DNA of 64,000 nucleotides from Flavobacterium acetivorans (GTDB lineage: Bacteria; Bacteroidota; Bacteroidia; Flavobacteriales; Flavobacteriaceae). Under the pieces are notes generated by a model that was not told the DNA's origin, made no database searches, and saw nothing but the letters and a program-made list of their open reading frames with translations. The position numbers were made by a program, and so were the translations under genes. The stretch covers positions 1,364,001 to 1,428,000 of the forward strand of contig NZ_CP087132.1 in assembly GCF_020911885.1 (NCBI RefSeq), given 5' to 3'. Each line of letters begins with the position of its first letter. The first letter of the stretch is position 1. Shown here one piece after another: positions 51,873 to 61,439 of the stretch.

Positions 51873-52454
51873 ATGATAGCACAACTTCAAGGGAAATTAG
51901 TAGAAAAAACGCCAACACATGTTGTTGTCGATTGTGGAGGTGTTGGTTATCATGTGAATATATCGCTGCATACCTTTTCATTGCTTGCAAATACAGATTT
52001 TTTAAAATTATATACGTATCTTCAAGTGAAAGAAGATGCACATACTTTATTTGGGTTTGTCGAGAAATCAGAAAGAGAGATTTTTAAATTACTATTATCC
52101 GTTTCGGGTATCGGTGCTAATATCGCCAGAACGATGCTTTCCTCATTAGATCCTAAGCAAATTACAAATGCTATTGGCTCTGCTGATGTGGTTACCATTC
52201 AATCTATAAAAGGTATTGGAAGTAAAACAGCCCAAAGAGTAATTCTCGATTTAAGAGAAAAAGTGTTAAAGTTGTACGATTTAGATGAAGTTTTGGTTTC
52301 GCAAAGCAATACAAATAGAGACGAAGCGTTATCTGCTTTGGAGGTTCTAGGTTTTGTTAGAAAAAACGCTGAAAAAGTTATTGAAAAAATTATAAAAGAG
52401 GATCCGGAAGCTTCTGTTGAGTCGATTATAAAAAAGGCATTGAAGATTCTATAA
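51873..52454 (+). CDS. ruvA: Holliday junction DNA-binding protein RuvA
   Basis: Tetrameric junction-binding protein that directs RuvB; 193 residues. N-terminal OB domain MIAQLQGKLVEKTPTHVVVDCGGVGYHVNIS, helix-hairpin-helix motifs LLLSVSGIGANIARTMLSSL and IQSIKGIGSKTAQRVILDLREKV, and C-terminal domain DEALSALEVLGFVRKNAEKVIEKI. Followed 24 bp later by sprA. Confidence 0.96.
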   Translation: MIAQLQGKLVEKTPTHVVVDCGGVGYHVNISLHTFSLLANTDFLKLYTYLQVKEDAHTLFGFVEKSEREIFKLLLSVSGIGANIARTMLSSLDPKQITNAIGSADVVTIQSIKGIGSKTAQRVILDLREKVLKLYDLDEVLVSQSNTNRDEALSALEVLGFVRKNAEKVIEKIIKEDPEASVESIIKKALKIL

Positions 52455-52478
52455 AAAGTATTCAAAAACACGAATTGT

Positions 52479-55400
52479 ATGTATAGATTTCATATTTTTT
52501 TGCTGATTTTGTTTTGTGGTTTTATATCACAAGCTCAGGTAAAACAAGAAGTTAAGGATACAGTTAAAACTGGTTTTTCTAAAGGGAAAATTCAAATGAA
52601 AGACCCTCAAAGTGTTTTGTCTGGATATACTTATGATGCTGCCAGTGACAGATATATCTATACTAATTCTATAGATGGATTTTCTATTAACTATCCGGTT
52701 GTTTTGACCCCAAAAGAGTATGAAAGCTTGGTTTTGAAAGAATCAATGCGAGCCTATTTTAAGAAAAAAACCGATGCTATTGACGGTAAAAAAGAAGGTA
52801 GCGAAGGAGATAAAAAAGATTTACTGCCTAAATATTATGTGAATTCCGGTCTTTTTGAATCCATTTTTGGAAGTAATACCATTGATGTAAAACCTACTGG
52901 ATCCGTAGAAATGGATTTAGGTGCCCGATATACCAAGCAAGATAATCCATCCTTTTCTCCAAGAAACAGATCCAATTTGTCTTTTGACTTTGAACAACGC
53001 ATCAGCATGAGCTTGATGGGAAAAGTAGGGACAAGATTGAATGTTAACGCAAATTACGATACGCAGTCTACTTTTGCATTTCAAAATTTAATGAAATTAG
53101 AATATAGTCCTACCGAGGATGATATCATTCAAAAAATTGAGGTTGGAAATGTAAGTATGCCTTTGAACAGTTCTTTGATAAGAGGAACTCAGAGCTTATT
53201 TGGGGTAAAAGCCCAATTGCAGTTTGGGAAAACAACGGTTACCGGAGTTTTTTCTGAACAGAAATCACAGACTAAAAGTATCGTTTCTCAAGGCGGCGGT
53301 ACCATTCAGGATTTTGACATCTTTGCGTTGGATTATGACAGTGACAGACACTTTTTCCTGTCGCAGTATTTTAGAAGTAGATATGACGCTTCGTTAAAAA
53401 ATTATCCTTTTGTTGATAGTAGAGCTCAAATCACGAGATTGGAGATTTGGGTAACTAATAAACAAGCAAGGGTTAATACCACTTCTAATAATTTAAGAAA
53501 CATTATTGCGCTTCAAGATTTAGGAGAAGGTCAATTAAGAGATTCAAACGGAAATCCAATAAATGATAATGAAGTTGTAGTTTTGGATCCTATTCCGGCT
53601 GATTTTTTTATTTCGGGATTAGGTACGCCTTCAGACAATAAAAATAATAAGTATGACCCGGCATTAATAGGGAACGGAGGTTTTTTAAATAATAATATTC
53701 GAGAAATTGTAACTTCAAATTCTGGATTTAACGTTACCGTAAGTGAAGGTCAGGATTATTCAAAACTAGAGAATGCCAGAAAATTAAGTTCGAATGAATA
53801 TACCTATCATCCGCAATTAGGGTATATTTCATTGCAACAAAAATTAGCTAATGATGAGATTCTAGCGGTTGCTTACGAATATACAATTGGAGAAAAAGTG
53901 TATCAGGTAGGGGAATTTGGAAGTGACGGAATTGATGCCACAGTAGTAACTGGAACCGATTCTAATCGCGCTATTATTACTCAAAGTTTGGTTCTTAAAA
54001 TGCTGAAAAGCAATTTGACCAATGTGAAAAATCCAGTTTGGAACTTGATGATGAAAAATATTTATCAAATTCCAGGTGCTTATCAAGTGAAGCAAGAGGA
54101 TTTTAGATTTAATATCCTTTACACAGATCCTTCGCCTTTGAATTACATCACTGAAGCCAAAGATGCAACTGGTAACCCTATCCCATTTCCATCCAATCCT
54201 TCGGTAGAAGATAGAGTTAAAGAAACGCCTTTATTAAAAGTATTCAATTTAGATAAACTCAATTATAACAACGATCCGCAAGTGGGTGGAGACGGTTTTT
54301 TTGATTTTATGCAGGGCTTGACCGTGGATTCTCAAAACGGACGAATTATATTCACTACCAAAGAACCGTTTGGGGAATTGTTGTTTTCTAAATTAGCAAA
54401 TGGTGGCGAAAATTATAATGATGTAAATTCGTATAATCCAAATCAAAAAAAGTATGTGTTTCGAAATATGTATCGCAACACTCAATCTGGGGCTTTGCAA
54501 GACAGTGAGAAAAATAAGTTTCTTTTAAGAGGGAAATTTAAGTCGTCTAGTGGTGACGGAATTCCCATTGGAGCATTTAATGTTCCCCAAGGATCAGTAG
54601 TTGTTACGGCCGGGGGAAGAGTTCTAGTTGAAGGCGTTGATTATAGCGTGAATTATCAATTGGGAAGAGTTCAAATTCTGGACCCATCGCTTCAAGCATC
54701 CAATACGCCTATAAACGTTTCATTGGAAAATAATTCAATTTTTGGGCAGCAAACCAGACGTTTTATGGGTGTCAATGTAGAACATAAAATTTCGGATAAT
54801 TTCTTGGTTGGCGCCACTTTTTTGAAGATGACCGAAAAACCATTTACCCAAAAATCCAGTTTTGGTCAGGAATCGGTGAACAATACTATTTTTGGATTCA
54901 ATACTAATTTTTCTACAGAGGTTCCTTTTTTAACAAGATTAGTGAATAAATTGCCTAATCTCGATACCGATGTTCCATCGAATCTTTCTGTAAGAGGAGA
55001 AGTTGCTTTTTTAAAGCCGGATTCACCAAAAGCCGATCGTTTTGAAGGCGAGTCTACCATTTATATAGATGATTTTGAAGGTTCGCAGTCTACTATTGAC
55101 ATGCGTTCCGCTTACGCTTGGAGCTTGGCGTCTACTCCTGAAAAAAACGCTTACAGTACGTATGATTTTAATGCAGGAGCCAATGATTTGAGTTATGGTT
55201 TTAAGAGAGCCAAGTTGGCTTGGTACTCGATAGATCCAATTTTTTATGCTCAAAAACCATCCGGAATTACCAATGATGATTTGTCTTTTAATACCACAAG
55301 AAGGATTTACAGCGAAGAATTGTATCCTTTGACAGATATTGCCCAAGGGCAGTCGCAGGTGGTAAATACATTGGATTTAACTTATTATCCTTCGGATAGA

Positions 55401-58400
55401 GGGCCGTACAATAATAATGTAAATTATGCTGCTGATCCTGCATCTAATTTTGGTGGGATTATGCGATCGTTGAATTCTACTAATTTTGAACAAGGAAACG
55501 TAGAATACATTCAGCTTTGGGTTTTAGATCCTTTTGTTGGGAAAGGAAAAACGACAGATACCAATATGGGTAAAATCTATTTCAATCTGGGTGAAATATC
55601 CGAAGATGTTTTGAAGGATGGAAGAAAGCAATATGAAAATGGCCTCGGTCCTGATCAGATATTGGTGAATCCAAGACCAATTTGGGGAGATGTTCCGGCT
55701 TCGCAATCTTTAATTTATGCCTTCGATGCCAATGCCGGTAATCGTGCTAATCAGGATGTTGGATTGGATGGTTTGTCTAGCGCCAATGAAGGAGCAGTTT
55801 ATGATAATTTTGCTTCAGTTTTAGATCCCGCTGCAGATGATTATACTTACTATTTGAATACAACAGGCAGTGTTATTGAGCGATATAAAAATTACAATGG
55901 AGTAGAGGGGAACTCGGCTGTAGATATTAATGATCCTAATCGTGGAGCTTCGACCGTTCCGGATGTCGAAGATATAAACAGGGATAACACCATGAATACG
56001 ATCAATGCATATTATGAATACAGTATTGATGTAAGACCTGCGATGGAGATTGGTCAAAATTATATAACTGATGTAAGAAATACGCAAGTTACCTTGGCTA
56101 ATGGAGAGGTGACAGAGGCCAGATGGCTTCAGTTTAAAATACCGGTTTCGCAACCACAGAACACCATTGGAAATATTTCCGATTTCAGATCGATTCGTTT
56201 CATGAGAATGTTTATGACAGGCTTTAATCAGGAAGTGACTGTTCGTTTTGGAGCTTTGGATTTAGTAAGAGGAGATTGGAGAAGGTATACTAATTCGCTT
56301 GATTTTAATGATACGAATGTTGCGGATGATGGAACTGATTTGGATGTGTTGGCTGTAAATGTTCAAGAAAACAACGAAAGATGTCCTGTAAATTATATAA
56401 CTCCTCCGGGCGTGCAACGTGAACAATTGTATAACAACAATACACTGATTAATCAAAACGAACAATCGTTGGCGCTAAGAGTTTCCGGTGATGGATTAGA
56501 ACCGGAAGATTCCAGAGCTGTTTTTAAAAATGTTAGTGTTGACATGCGTCAATTCAAAAAACTGAAAATGTTTTTACATGCCGAATCTTTACCTAATGAA
56601 ACCGTCTTAACAGATGATCAGATGGTAGGTTTTATTCGTTTTGGAAATGATTTTACCCAGAATTTCTACCAGATTGAAATTCCGTTAAAAGTGACTTTGC
56701 CTTCCTCTACTTCAGGAGCTAATTGTTCTCCTTTGAGTGCCGAACTGGTTTGGCCGGAAGCCAATGAGATCGATTTGACATTAGCTTTATTGACTCAATT
56801 GAAAATTCAGGCAATGAGTGTGAATCCAAGTGATTTGCCTCTGGACGGAATTTATTATCAAAATGAAGATGAGCTAAATCCTGGTTTAGCTAATAAAATC
56901 AATAAATTGAGATTGGGGATAAAAGGGAATCCTAATTTTGGATTGGTTCGTACTTTGATGGTGGGTGTAAAAAGTAATGAAACACATCAGGATATAAAAG
57001 GAGAAGTGTGGTTCAATGAACTGCGTCTTGCGGATATGGACAATAAAGGAGGTATGGCAGCCGTGTTGAATGTTGACTCTAATCTAGCTGATTTTGCAAC
57101 GGTTTCGGCTACAGGAAAAATGAGTACTATTGGTTTTGGAGCTTTGGAACAAGGTCCAAATGAGAGAAGTAGGGAAGATATTCAGCAGTATAATATAGTC
57201 ACTAATATCAATCTTGGAAAATTATTACCAGTAAAATGGGGAATCAATCTGCCTTTTAATTATGGTATTGGTGAAGAAATTATAACGCCAGAATATGATC
57301 CTTTTAATCAAGATATTAGGTTGAACCAGTTATTGGATTTTACCACAGATCAGGCCGCGAAAGACAATATCAGAAATAGAGCCATAGATTATACAAAACG
57401 CACTAGTATTAATTTTATTGGAGTAAGAAAACAAAGAAGTCCTGAGCAGAAACCACATGTTTACGATCCAGAGAATTTTACTTTTTCGCAGTCTTATAAT
57501 AAAGTTGAAAGGCATGATTTTGAGATTGAAGATTATGCAGATCAGCAGGCTTCTTCGTCAGTGGATTATGCTTACAGTTTCCAGCCAAAGCCAGTTGAAC
57601 CTTTCAAGAACACGAAGTTTATGAAAAAGAGCAGCTATTGGAAATTACTCAGCGATTTTAATTTTAATTATTTGCCGTCTAATATTTCGTTCAATACTAA
57701 TATTAACAGACAATACAATCGTCAGCAGTTTAGACAGGTAGAAGATGTTCAGGGCATAGGTTTGGATCCTTTGTACAGACGCAATTTTGCCTTCAATTAC
57801 CAATACGGTTTTAATTATAATTTGAGTAAATCGTTAAAGTTAAGCTATACGGCTTCGTCTAATAATATTGTTAAAAATTATTTAAATCAGGATAATGAGC
57901 CAATAGATAGTTTTACCATTTGGGATAGTTATTGGGATATTGGAGATCCTAATCAGCACATGCAGCAACTGGTTCTGAATTATGAAATCCCGATTAATAA
58001 AATTCCATTGTTTAGTTTTGTAAAGGCTAATTATTCTTATACTGGCGACTATAGTTGGCAACGTTCTTCTACAGCCCTGTCGCAAATTGAAATTGAGGGA
58101 ATCGATTATAATTTAGGGAATACAGTTCAAAATGCGCGTTCTAATAATTTGAATGCAAATTTCAATATGGAAATGCTGTACAAGTATTTGGGATTGTCTA
58201 AAACGGCTAATAAAGTAGCAAGTAAGCCTAAAGTACAAGCGCCGAGGCCAGGTGAAAAACTGGTAAATACAAATGTAAAACCAGCTGCGAAAAGCAATGA
58301 ATTTGTTGATGGACTTATAGGAGTTTTGACAAGTGTTAAAAACATCCAAATCAATTATGCAGAGAACAGCGGTACGGTTTTGCCCGGCTATACGCCAAGT

Positions 58401-59651
58401 ATAGGTTTTCTGGGTTCTTCGAGACCTTCATTAGGTTTTATTTTTGGAAGTCAAGACGATGTGAGATACGAAGCTGCCAAGAATGGTTGGTTGACTAATT
58501 ATCAGGAATTCAATCAAAACTACACACAGATAGATAATAAACTTTTCAAAGCGACTGCCAGTGTAGATTTATTCCCGGATTTAAAGATTGACCTTACTGC
58601 GGATCGTTCGTTCTCTGAAAATTTTTCAGAGCAATATGATGTGTCTAATGGAATTTATAATTCGCGTTCGCCTTATACTTATGGCCTTTTCTCAATATCG
58701 ACAGTGTTGATTAAAACTTCCTTTTCTACAAGTGACGAAATTTCATCTGCAGCTTTTGATGATTTTAGGGCCAATAGGCTCACGGTGGCTAATCGATTAG
58801 CAACACAACGGGGTATTGATATAAGTAATCCGGCTAATTTGGATGCTGATGGATATCCGTTGGGCTATGGTAAAAATAATCAAGCGGTATTGTTACCGGC
58901 TTTTCTGGCAGCCTATGCTGGTAGTGATGCTTCAGGATCTTCGCTCGGCATTTTTAGGAATTTCCCAATTCCGAACTGGTCTGTCAGATACAATGGGCTT
59001 ATGCGATATAATTTGTTTAAAAATAATTTTAAGCGTTTTTCTTTGCAACATAATTACAGAGCTTCTTATACAATCAATCAGTATCGATCTAATTTTGAAT
59101 ATGATAATACACCAAATGGAGTGGATGCTAATGGTAACTTTTTTAACAAGACCATCATGTCAAACATTAACTTGGTAGAGCAGTTTAGTCCGCTTATTCG
59201 AATGGATTTTGAATTGAAAAGCTCTTTAAAATTACTGACAGAAGTGAAAAAAGACAGAGCCTTGTCTATGAGTTTTGATAATAATCTATTGACAGAGGTT
59301 AAAGGTATTGAATATGTGATAGGACTTGGGTATCGATTTAAAGACGTGATTTTCTCTTCTCGATTAGCCGATAATCCTACGGGAATAATCAAAGGAGATA
59401 TCAACATGAAAGCTGATTTTTCATATCGTAATAATCAAACCATTGTGCGTTATTTAGATTATGATAACAATCAACTGGCTGGTGGGCAAAATATATGGTC
59501 GTTAAAGTTAACTGCCGATTATGCTTTTAGTAAAAATCTAACAGCGATTTTCTATTATGATCATTCTTTTTCGAAAGCAGTAATATCAACAACCTTTCCT
59601 TTGACAAATATTCGTTCCGGCTTTACGCTCCGTTATAATTTTGGAAATTAA
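52479..59651 (+). CDS. sprA: Type IX secretion outer-membrane translocon protein SprA (Sov)
   Basis: Giant beta-barrel that forms the type IX secretion channel, needed for gliding motility and secretion of adhesins and enzymes. 2,390 residues, against about 2,400 in F. johnsoniae. The signal peptide is MYRFHIFLLILFCGFISQAQ. Typical segments are NRSNLSFDFEQRISMSLMGKVGTRLNVNANYDTQ, VGNVSMPLNSSLIRGTQSLFGVKAQLQFG, STIYIDDFEGSQSTIDMRSAYAW and the aromatic C-terminus TLRYNFGN. The frame is intact over its full length. Its genomic order with gcvH, vanZ, deoC and remB matches what I recall for F. johnsoniae. Confidence 0.95.
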   Translation: MYRFHIFLLILFCGFISQAQVKQEVKDTVKTGFSKGKIQMKDPQSVLSGYTYDAASDRYIYTNSIDGFSINYPVVLTPKEYESLVLKESMRAYFKKKTDAIDGKKEGSEGDKKDLLPKYYVNSGLFESIFGSNTIDVKPTGSVEMDLGARYTKQDNPSFSPRNRSNLSFDFEQRISMSLMGKVGTRLNVNANYDTQSTFAFQNLMKLEYSPTEDDIIQKIEVGNVSMPLNSSLIRGTQSLFGVKAQLQFGKTTVTGVFSEQKSQTKSIVSQGGGTIQDFDIFALDYDSDRHFFLSQYFRSRYDASLKNYPFVDSRAQITRLEIWVTNKQARVNTTSNNLRNIIALQDLGEGQLRDSNGNPINDNEVVVLDPIPADFFISGLGTPSDNKNNKYDPALIGNGGFLNNNIREIVTSNSGFNVTVSEGQDYSKLENARKLSSNEYTYHPQLGYISLQQKLANDEILAVAYEYTIGEKVYQVGEFGSDGIDATVVTGTDSNRAIITQSLVLKMLKSNLTNVKNPVWNLMMKNIYQIPGAYQVKQEDFRFNILYTDPSPLNYITEAKDATGNPIPFPSNPSVEDRVKETPLLKVFNLDKLNYNNDPQVGGDGFFDFMQGLTVDSQNGRIIFTTKEPFGELLFSKLANGGENYNDVNSYNPNQKKYVFRNMYRNTQSGALQDSEKNKFLLRGKFKSSSGDGIPIGAFNVPQGSVVVTAGGRVLVEGVDYSVNYQLGRVQILDPSLQASNTPINVSLENNSIFGQQTRRFMGVNVEHKISDNFLVGATFLKMTEKPFTQKSSFGQESVNNTIFGFNTNFSTEVPFLTRLVNKLPNLDTDVPSNLSVRGEVAFLKPDSPKADRFEGESTIYIDDFEGSQSTIDMRSAYAWSLASTPEKNAYSTYDFNAGANDLSYGFKRAKLAWYSIDPIFYAQKPSGITNDDLSFNTTRRIYSEELYPLTDIAQGQSQVVNTLDLTYYPSDRGPYNNNVNYAADPASNFGGIMRSLNSTNFEQGNVEYIQLWVLDPFVGKGKTTDTNMGKIYFNLGEISEDVLKDGRKQYENGLGPDQILVNPRPIWGDVPASQSLIYAFDANAGNRANQDVGLDGLSSANEGAVYDNFASVLDPAADDYTYYLNTTGSVIERYKNYNGVEGNSAVDINDPNRGASTVPDVEDINRDNTMNTINAYYEYSIDVRPAMEIGQNYITDVRNTQVTLANGEVTEARWLQFKIPVSQPQNTIGNISDFRSIRFMRMFMTGFNQEVTVRFGALDLVRGDWRRYTNSLDFNDTNVADDGTDLDVLAVNVQENNERCPVNYITPPGVQREQLYNNNTLINQNEQSLALRVSGDGLEPEDSRAVFKNVSVDMRQFKKLKMFLHAESLPNETVLTDDQMVGFIRFGNDFTQNFYQIEIPLKVTLPSSTSGANCSPLSAELVWPEANEIDLTLALLTQLKIQAMSVNPSDLPLDGIYYQNEDELNPGLANKINKLRLGIKGNPNFGLVRTLMVGVKSNETHQDIKGEVWFNELRLADMDNKGGMAAVLNVDSNLADFATVSATGKMSTIGFGALEQGPNERSREDIQQYNIVTNINLGKLLPVKWGINLPFNYGIGEEIITPEYDPFNQDIRLNQLLDFTTDQAAKDNIRNRAIDYTKRTSINFIGVRKQRSPEQKPHVYDPENFTFSQSYNKVERHDFEIEDYADQQASSSVDYAYSFQPKPVEPFKNTKFMKKSSYWKLLSDFNFNYLPSNISFNTNINRQYNRQQFRQVEDVQGIGLDPLYRRNFAFNYQYGFNYNLSKSLKLSYTASSNNIVKNYLNQDNEPIDSFTIWDSYWDIGDPNQHMQQLVLNYEIPINKIPLFSFVKANYSYTGDYSWQRSSTALSQIEIEGIDYNLGNTVQNARSNNLNANFNMEMLYKYLGLSKTANKVASKPKVQAPRPGEKLVNTNVKPAAKSNEFVDGLIGVLTSVKNIQINYAENSGTVLPGYTPSIGFLGSSRPSLGFIFGSQDDVRYEAAKNGWLTNYQEFNQNYTQIDNKLFKATASVDLFPDLKIDLTADRSFSENFSEQYDVSNGIYNSRSPYTYGLFSISTVLIKTSFSTSDEISSAAFDDFRANRLTVANRLATQRGIDISNPANLDADGYPLGYGKNNQAVLLPAFLAAYAGSDASGSSLGIFRNFPIPNWSVRYNGLMRYNLFKNNFKRFSLQHNYRASYTINQYRSNFEYDNTPNGVDANGNFFNKTIMSNINLVEQFSPLIRMDFELKSSLKLLTEVKKDRALSMSFDNNLLTEVKGIEYVIGLGYRFKDVIFSSRLADNPTGIIKGDINMKADFSYRNNQTIVRYLDYDNNQLAGGQNIWSLKLTADYAFSKNLTAIFYYDHSFSKAVISTTFPLTNIRSGFTLRYNFGN

Positions 59652-59688
59652 TTTTTCAAATCTAAACAGGATTTGAAAAGAAGATTGT

Positions 59689-59696
59689 TACATTTG
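59689..59696 (+). promoter_or_regulatory. Promoter -7 element of gcvH
   Basis: TACATTTG matches TAnnTTTG, 40 bp before the gcvH ATG; a TTG lies upstream at 13 rather than 18-19 bases. Confidence 0.5.
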
Positions 59697-59736
59697 CCAA
59701 ACAAAAAAATATTATCAATTATCAATACTATTTATT

Positions 59737-60117
59737 ATGAGTATACCAGCAAATTTAAAGTACACAAAAGATCACGAATGGGTTAGTCTAGAAGGAGATG
59801 TTGCAACTGTAGGAATTACACATTTTGCTCAAAAAGAATTAGGGGATATCGTTTATGTAGAAGTGGAAACTTTAGATCAAACTTTAGATAAAGACGAAGT
59901 TTTTGGAACTGTTGAAGCAGTAAAAACGGTTTCTGATTTGTTTCTTCCTTTAGCAGGTGAAATTATTGAGTTTAATGATGCTTTAGAAAGCGCTCCAGAA
60001 ACTGTAAATTCTGATCCTTATGGAGCGGGATGGATGATAAAAATTAAAGTTGCTGACGTAGCTGATTATGATTCGTTGCTTTCAAGCGAAGCTTATAAAG
60101 AACTTATTGGTGCTTAA
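59737..60117 (+). CDS. gcvH: Glycine cleavage system H protein
   Basis: Lipoyl carrier that shuttles the aminomethyl group between P, T and L proteins. 126 residues: [36 protein letters not shown], lipoyl-lysine Lys63 in [13 protein letters not shown], and [16 protein letters not shown] and T genes are not in the window. The next gene overlaps its end by 8 bp. Confidence 0.97.
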   Translation: MSIPANLKYTKDHEWVSLEGDVATVGITHFAQKELGDIVYVEVETLDQTLDKDEVFGTVEAVKTVSDLFLPLAGEIIEFNDALESAPETVNSDPYGAGWMIKIKVADVADYDSLLSSEAYKELIGA

Positions 60118-60481
60118 AAAAATATTTTTTTGGCTTGCTTTTTCTTGGACTGCGGTTGTTCTTATTCTTTGTTTAGTTCAATTGAATGATGTTCCAACAG
60201 TAGGAATTCAGAATGTTGATAAATATGTTCACGCTTTCTTTCATTTTGTATTTACCTTTCTTTGGTTTTTATTTTTGAAAGAACAATTCAAAAATCAGTA
60301 TTCAGCAAAGCCTTATGTTGTTTCTTTTTTGCTATCTGTTTTTTTTGGAATTGCAATTGAGATAGCTCAAGGAATGTTTACTATAAGTCGAAAGTCAGAT
60401 GTGTCAGATATTTTGGCAAATGTTACAGGAGCCACTTTAGCTGTTCTGATTCTTCGGATTTATTTTAGAAAGAAGCGCTAA
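60110..60481 (+). CDS. VanZ-like membrane protein
   Basis: A 123-residue protein with four hydrophobic helices: [67 protein letters not shown] and [21 protein letters not shown]. The VanZ pattern D-K-x-x-H-x-x-x-x-F and E-x-x-Q are present. Likely start is GTG 60110 or TTG 60107, overlapping the gcvH stop. Function unknown. Confidence 0.85.
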   Translation: MLKKIFFWLAFSWTAVVLILCLVQLNDVPTVGIQNVDKYVHAFFHFVFTFLWFLFLKEQFKNQYSAKPYVVSFLLSVFFGIAIEIAQGMFTISRKSDVSDILANVTGATLAVLILRIYFRKKR

Positions 60482-60503
60482 AAAAAATGATATAAATATT
60501 ACT

Positions 60504-60528
60504 AATCCCACTTCGGTGGGATTTTTTT
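60504..60528. terminator. Intrinsic terminator after the VanZ-like gene
   Basis: AATCCCAC/GTGGGATT stem with loop TTCG and seven T on the plus strand; A residues before it make it usable in the opposite direction. Confidence 0.88.
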
Positions 60529-60529
60529 G

Positions 60530-60675
60530 TTAAAAGAACAATTTGATAGTCGCTGTAAATGCAAACTCATCGATAGTGATGTTGTTTTTAAAAGTGAAAT
60601 GATTATATTTATACCAGTAGGAATTTGTTGTGCATTCTTAGAAATCAAATTGGTGCCAACCAGAAATTATAAGCT
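60530..60675 (-). pseudogene. Remnant of an outer-membrane beta-barrel protein C-terminus
   Basis: On the minus strand a frame ends NITIDEFAFTATIKLFF and a stop at 60530, the alternating pattern and final Phe expected of a barrel's last strands. It is open for only about 35 codons, upstream to a stop at 60638-60640. An adjacent frame just upstream reads VGTNLISKNAQQIPTGIN, which would continue the same protein with a frameshift near 60605. Further upstream it runs into deoC, so only the 3' end survives. The parent family is not recognised. Confidence 0.45.
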
Positions 60676-60677
60676 TA

Positions 60678-61421
60678 ATGAATATCAGAAAGTATTTAGA
60701 TTCGACTTATTTAAAAACTCCAAGCCAAGCGGGACTTGATGAGAATGAAAATCTTCAAGTGGTTAAAAACTTTATTCAAGAAGCTATTGAAGAGAAGTTC
60801 AAGCTTATTATGATTCGCCCCGATATGGTTTCTGTTGCTAAAAAAATGATTTTAGATGCTAATTCGCCCCTGCAAATAGGAACTGTAATTGATTTTCCGG
60901 AAGGAAACTCAAATGTGGAAGATAAAATTAAAGAAGCGGTCCAAGCAATTAAAGATGGTGCTGATGATTTGGACTTTGTTTGTAATTATGAAGCCTTCAA
61001 AAAGGGTGATGTTGCTTTGGTGAAAGATGAAATTCTACGATGTACCCAACTAGGATTGGAAAACAGTAAAGTTGTAAAATGGATTATAGAAGTTGCGGCA
61101 CTCAATGATAAACAAATTATGCAACTTTCGGCTTTGATAAAAAATATGGTGATCTCTAATTTTAAAGAAGCAGATTATGCTTCCGTTTTTGTGAAATCTT
61201 CGACAGGATTTTATAAAACAGAGAATGATTTGCCGAATGGCGCCACCATTTCCGCAATCATGATGATGCTGGAGAATGCGTCTCCGCTTCCCATAAAAGC
61301 GGCTGGAGGAGTAAGAACTTATGAAGAGGCAATCGAAATGATTCGATTAGGGGTGAAGCGTATTGGGACCTCAGGAGCAAAAGCAATTGCAAATCGTGAA
61401 AACGCAAAGCTTGGATACTAA
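60678..61421 (+). CDS. deoC: Deoxyribose-phosphate aldolase
   Basis: Splits 2-deoxyribose-5-phosphate to glyceraldehyde-3-phosphate and acetaldehyde in deoxynucleoside catabolism. 247 residues, TIM barrel. Visible are LDSTYLKTPSQ, IGTVIDFPEGNSNVEDK, DGADDLDFVCNY, ASVFVKSSTGFYK with the Schiff-base lysine and LPIKAAGGVRTYEEA with the second catalytic lysine. Its upstream region holds the barrel remnant rather than a clear promoter. Confidence 0.96.
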   Translation: MNIRKYLDSTYLKTPSQAGLDENENLQVVKNFIQEAIEEKFKLIMIRPDMVSVAKKMILDANSPLQIGTVIDFPEGNSNVEDKIKEAVQAIKDGADDLDFVCNYEAFKKGDVALVKDEILRCTQLGLENSKVVKWIIEVAALNDKQIMQLSALIKNMVISNFKEADYASVFVKSSTGFYKTENDLPNGATISAIMMMLENASPLPIKAAGGVRTYEEAIEMIRLGVKRIGTSGAKAIANRENAKLGY

Positions 61422-61439
61422 ATCTACAATCAAAAACAT

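Noticed and set aside
60527..60739. 70-codon plus-strand frame before deoC
   Set aside because: No domain, and it overlaps deoC in another frame; the minus strand of the same bases has the more protein-like pattern.
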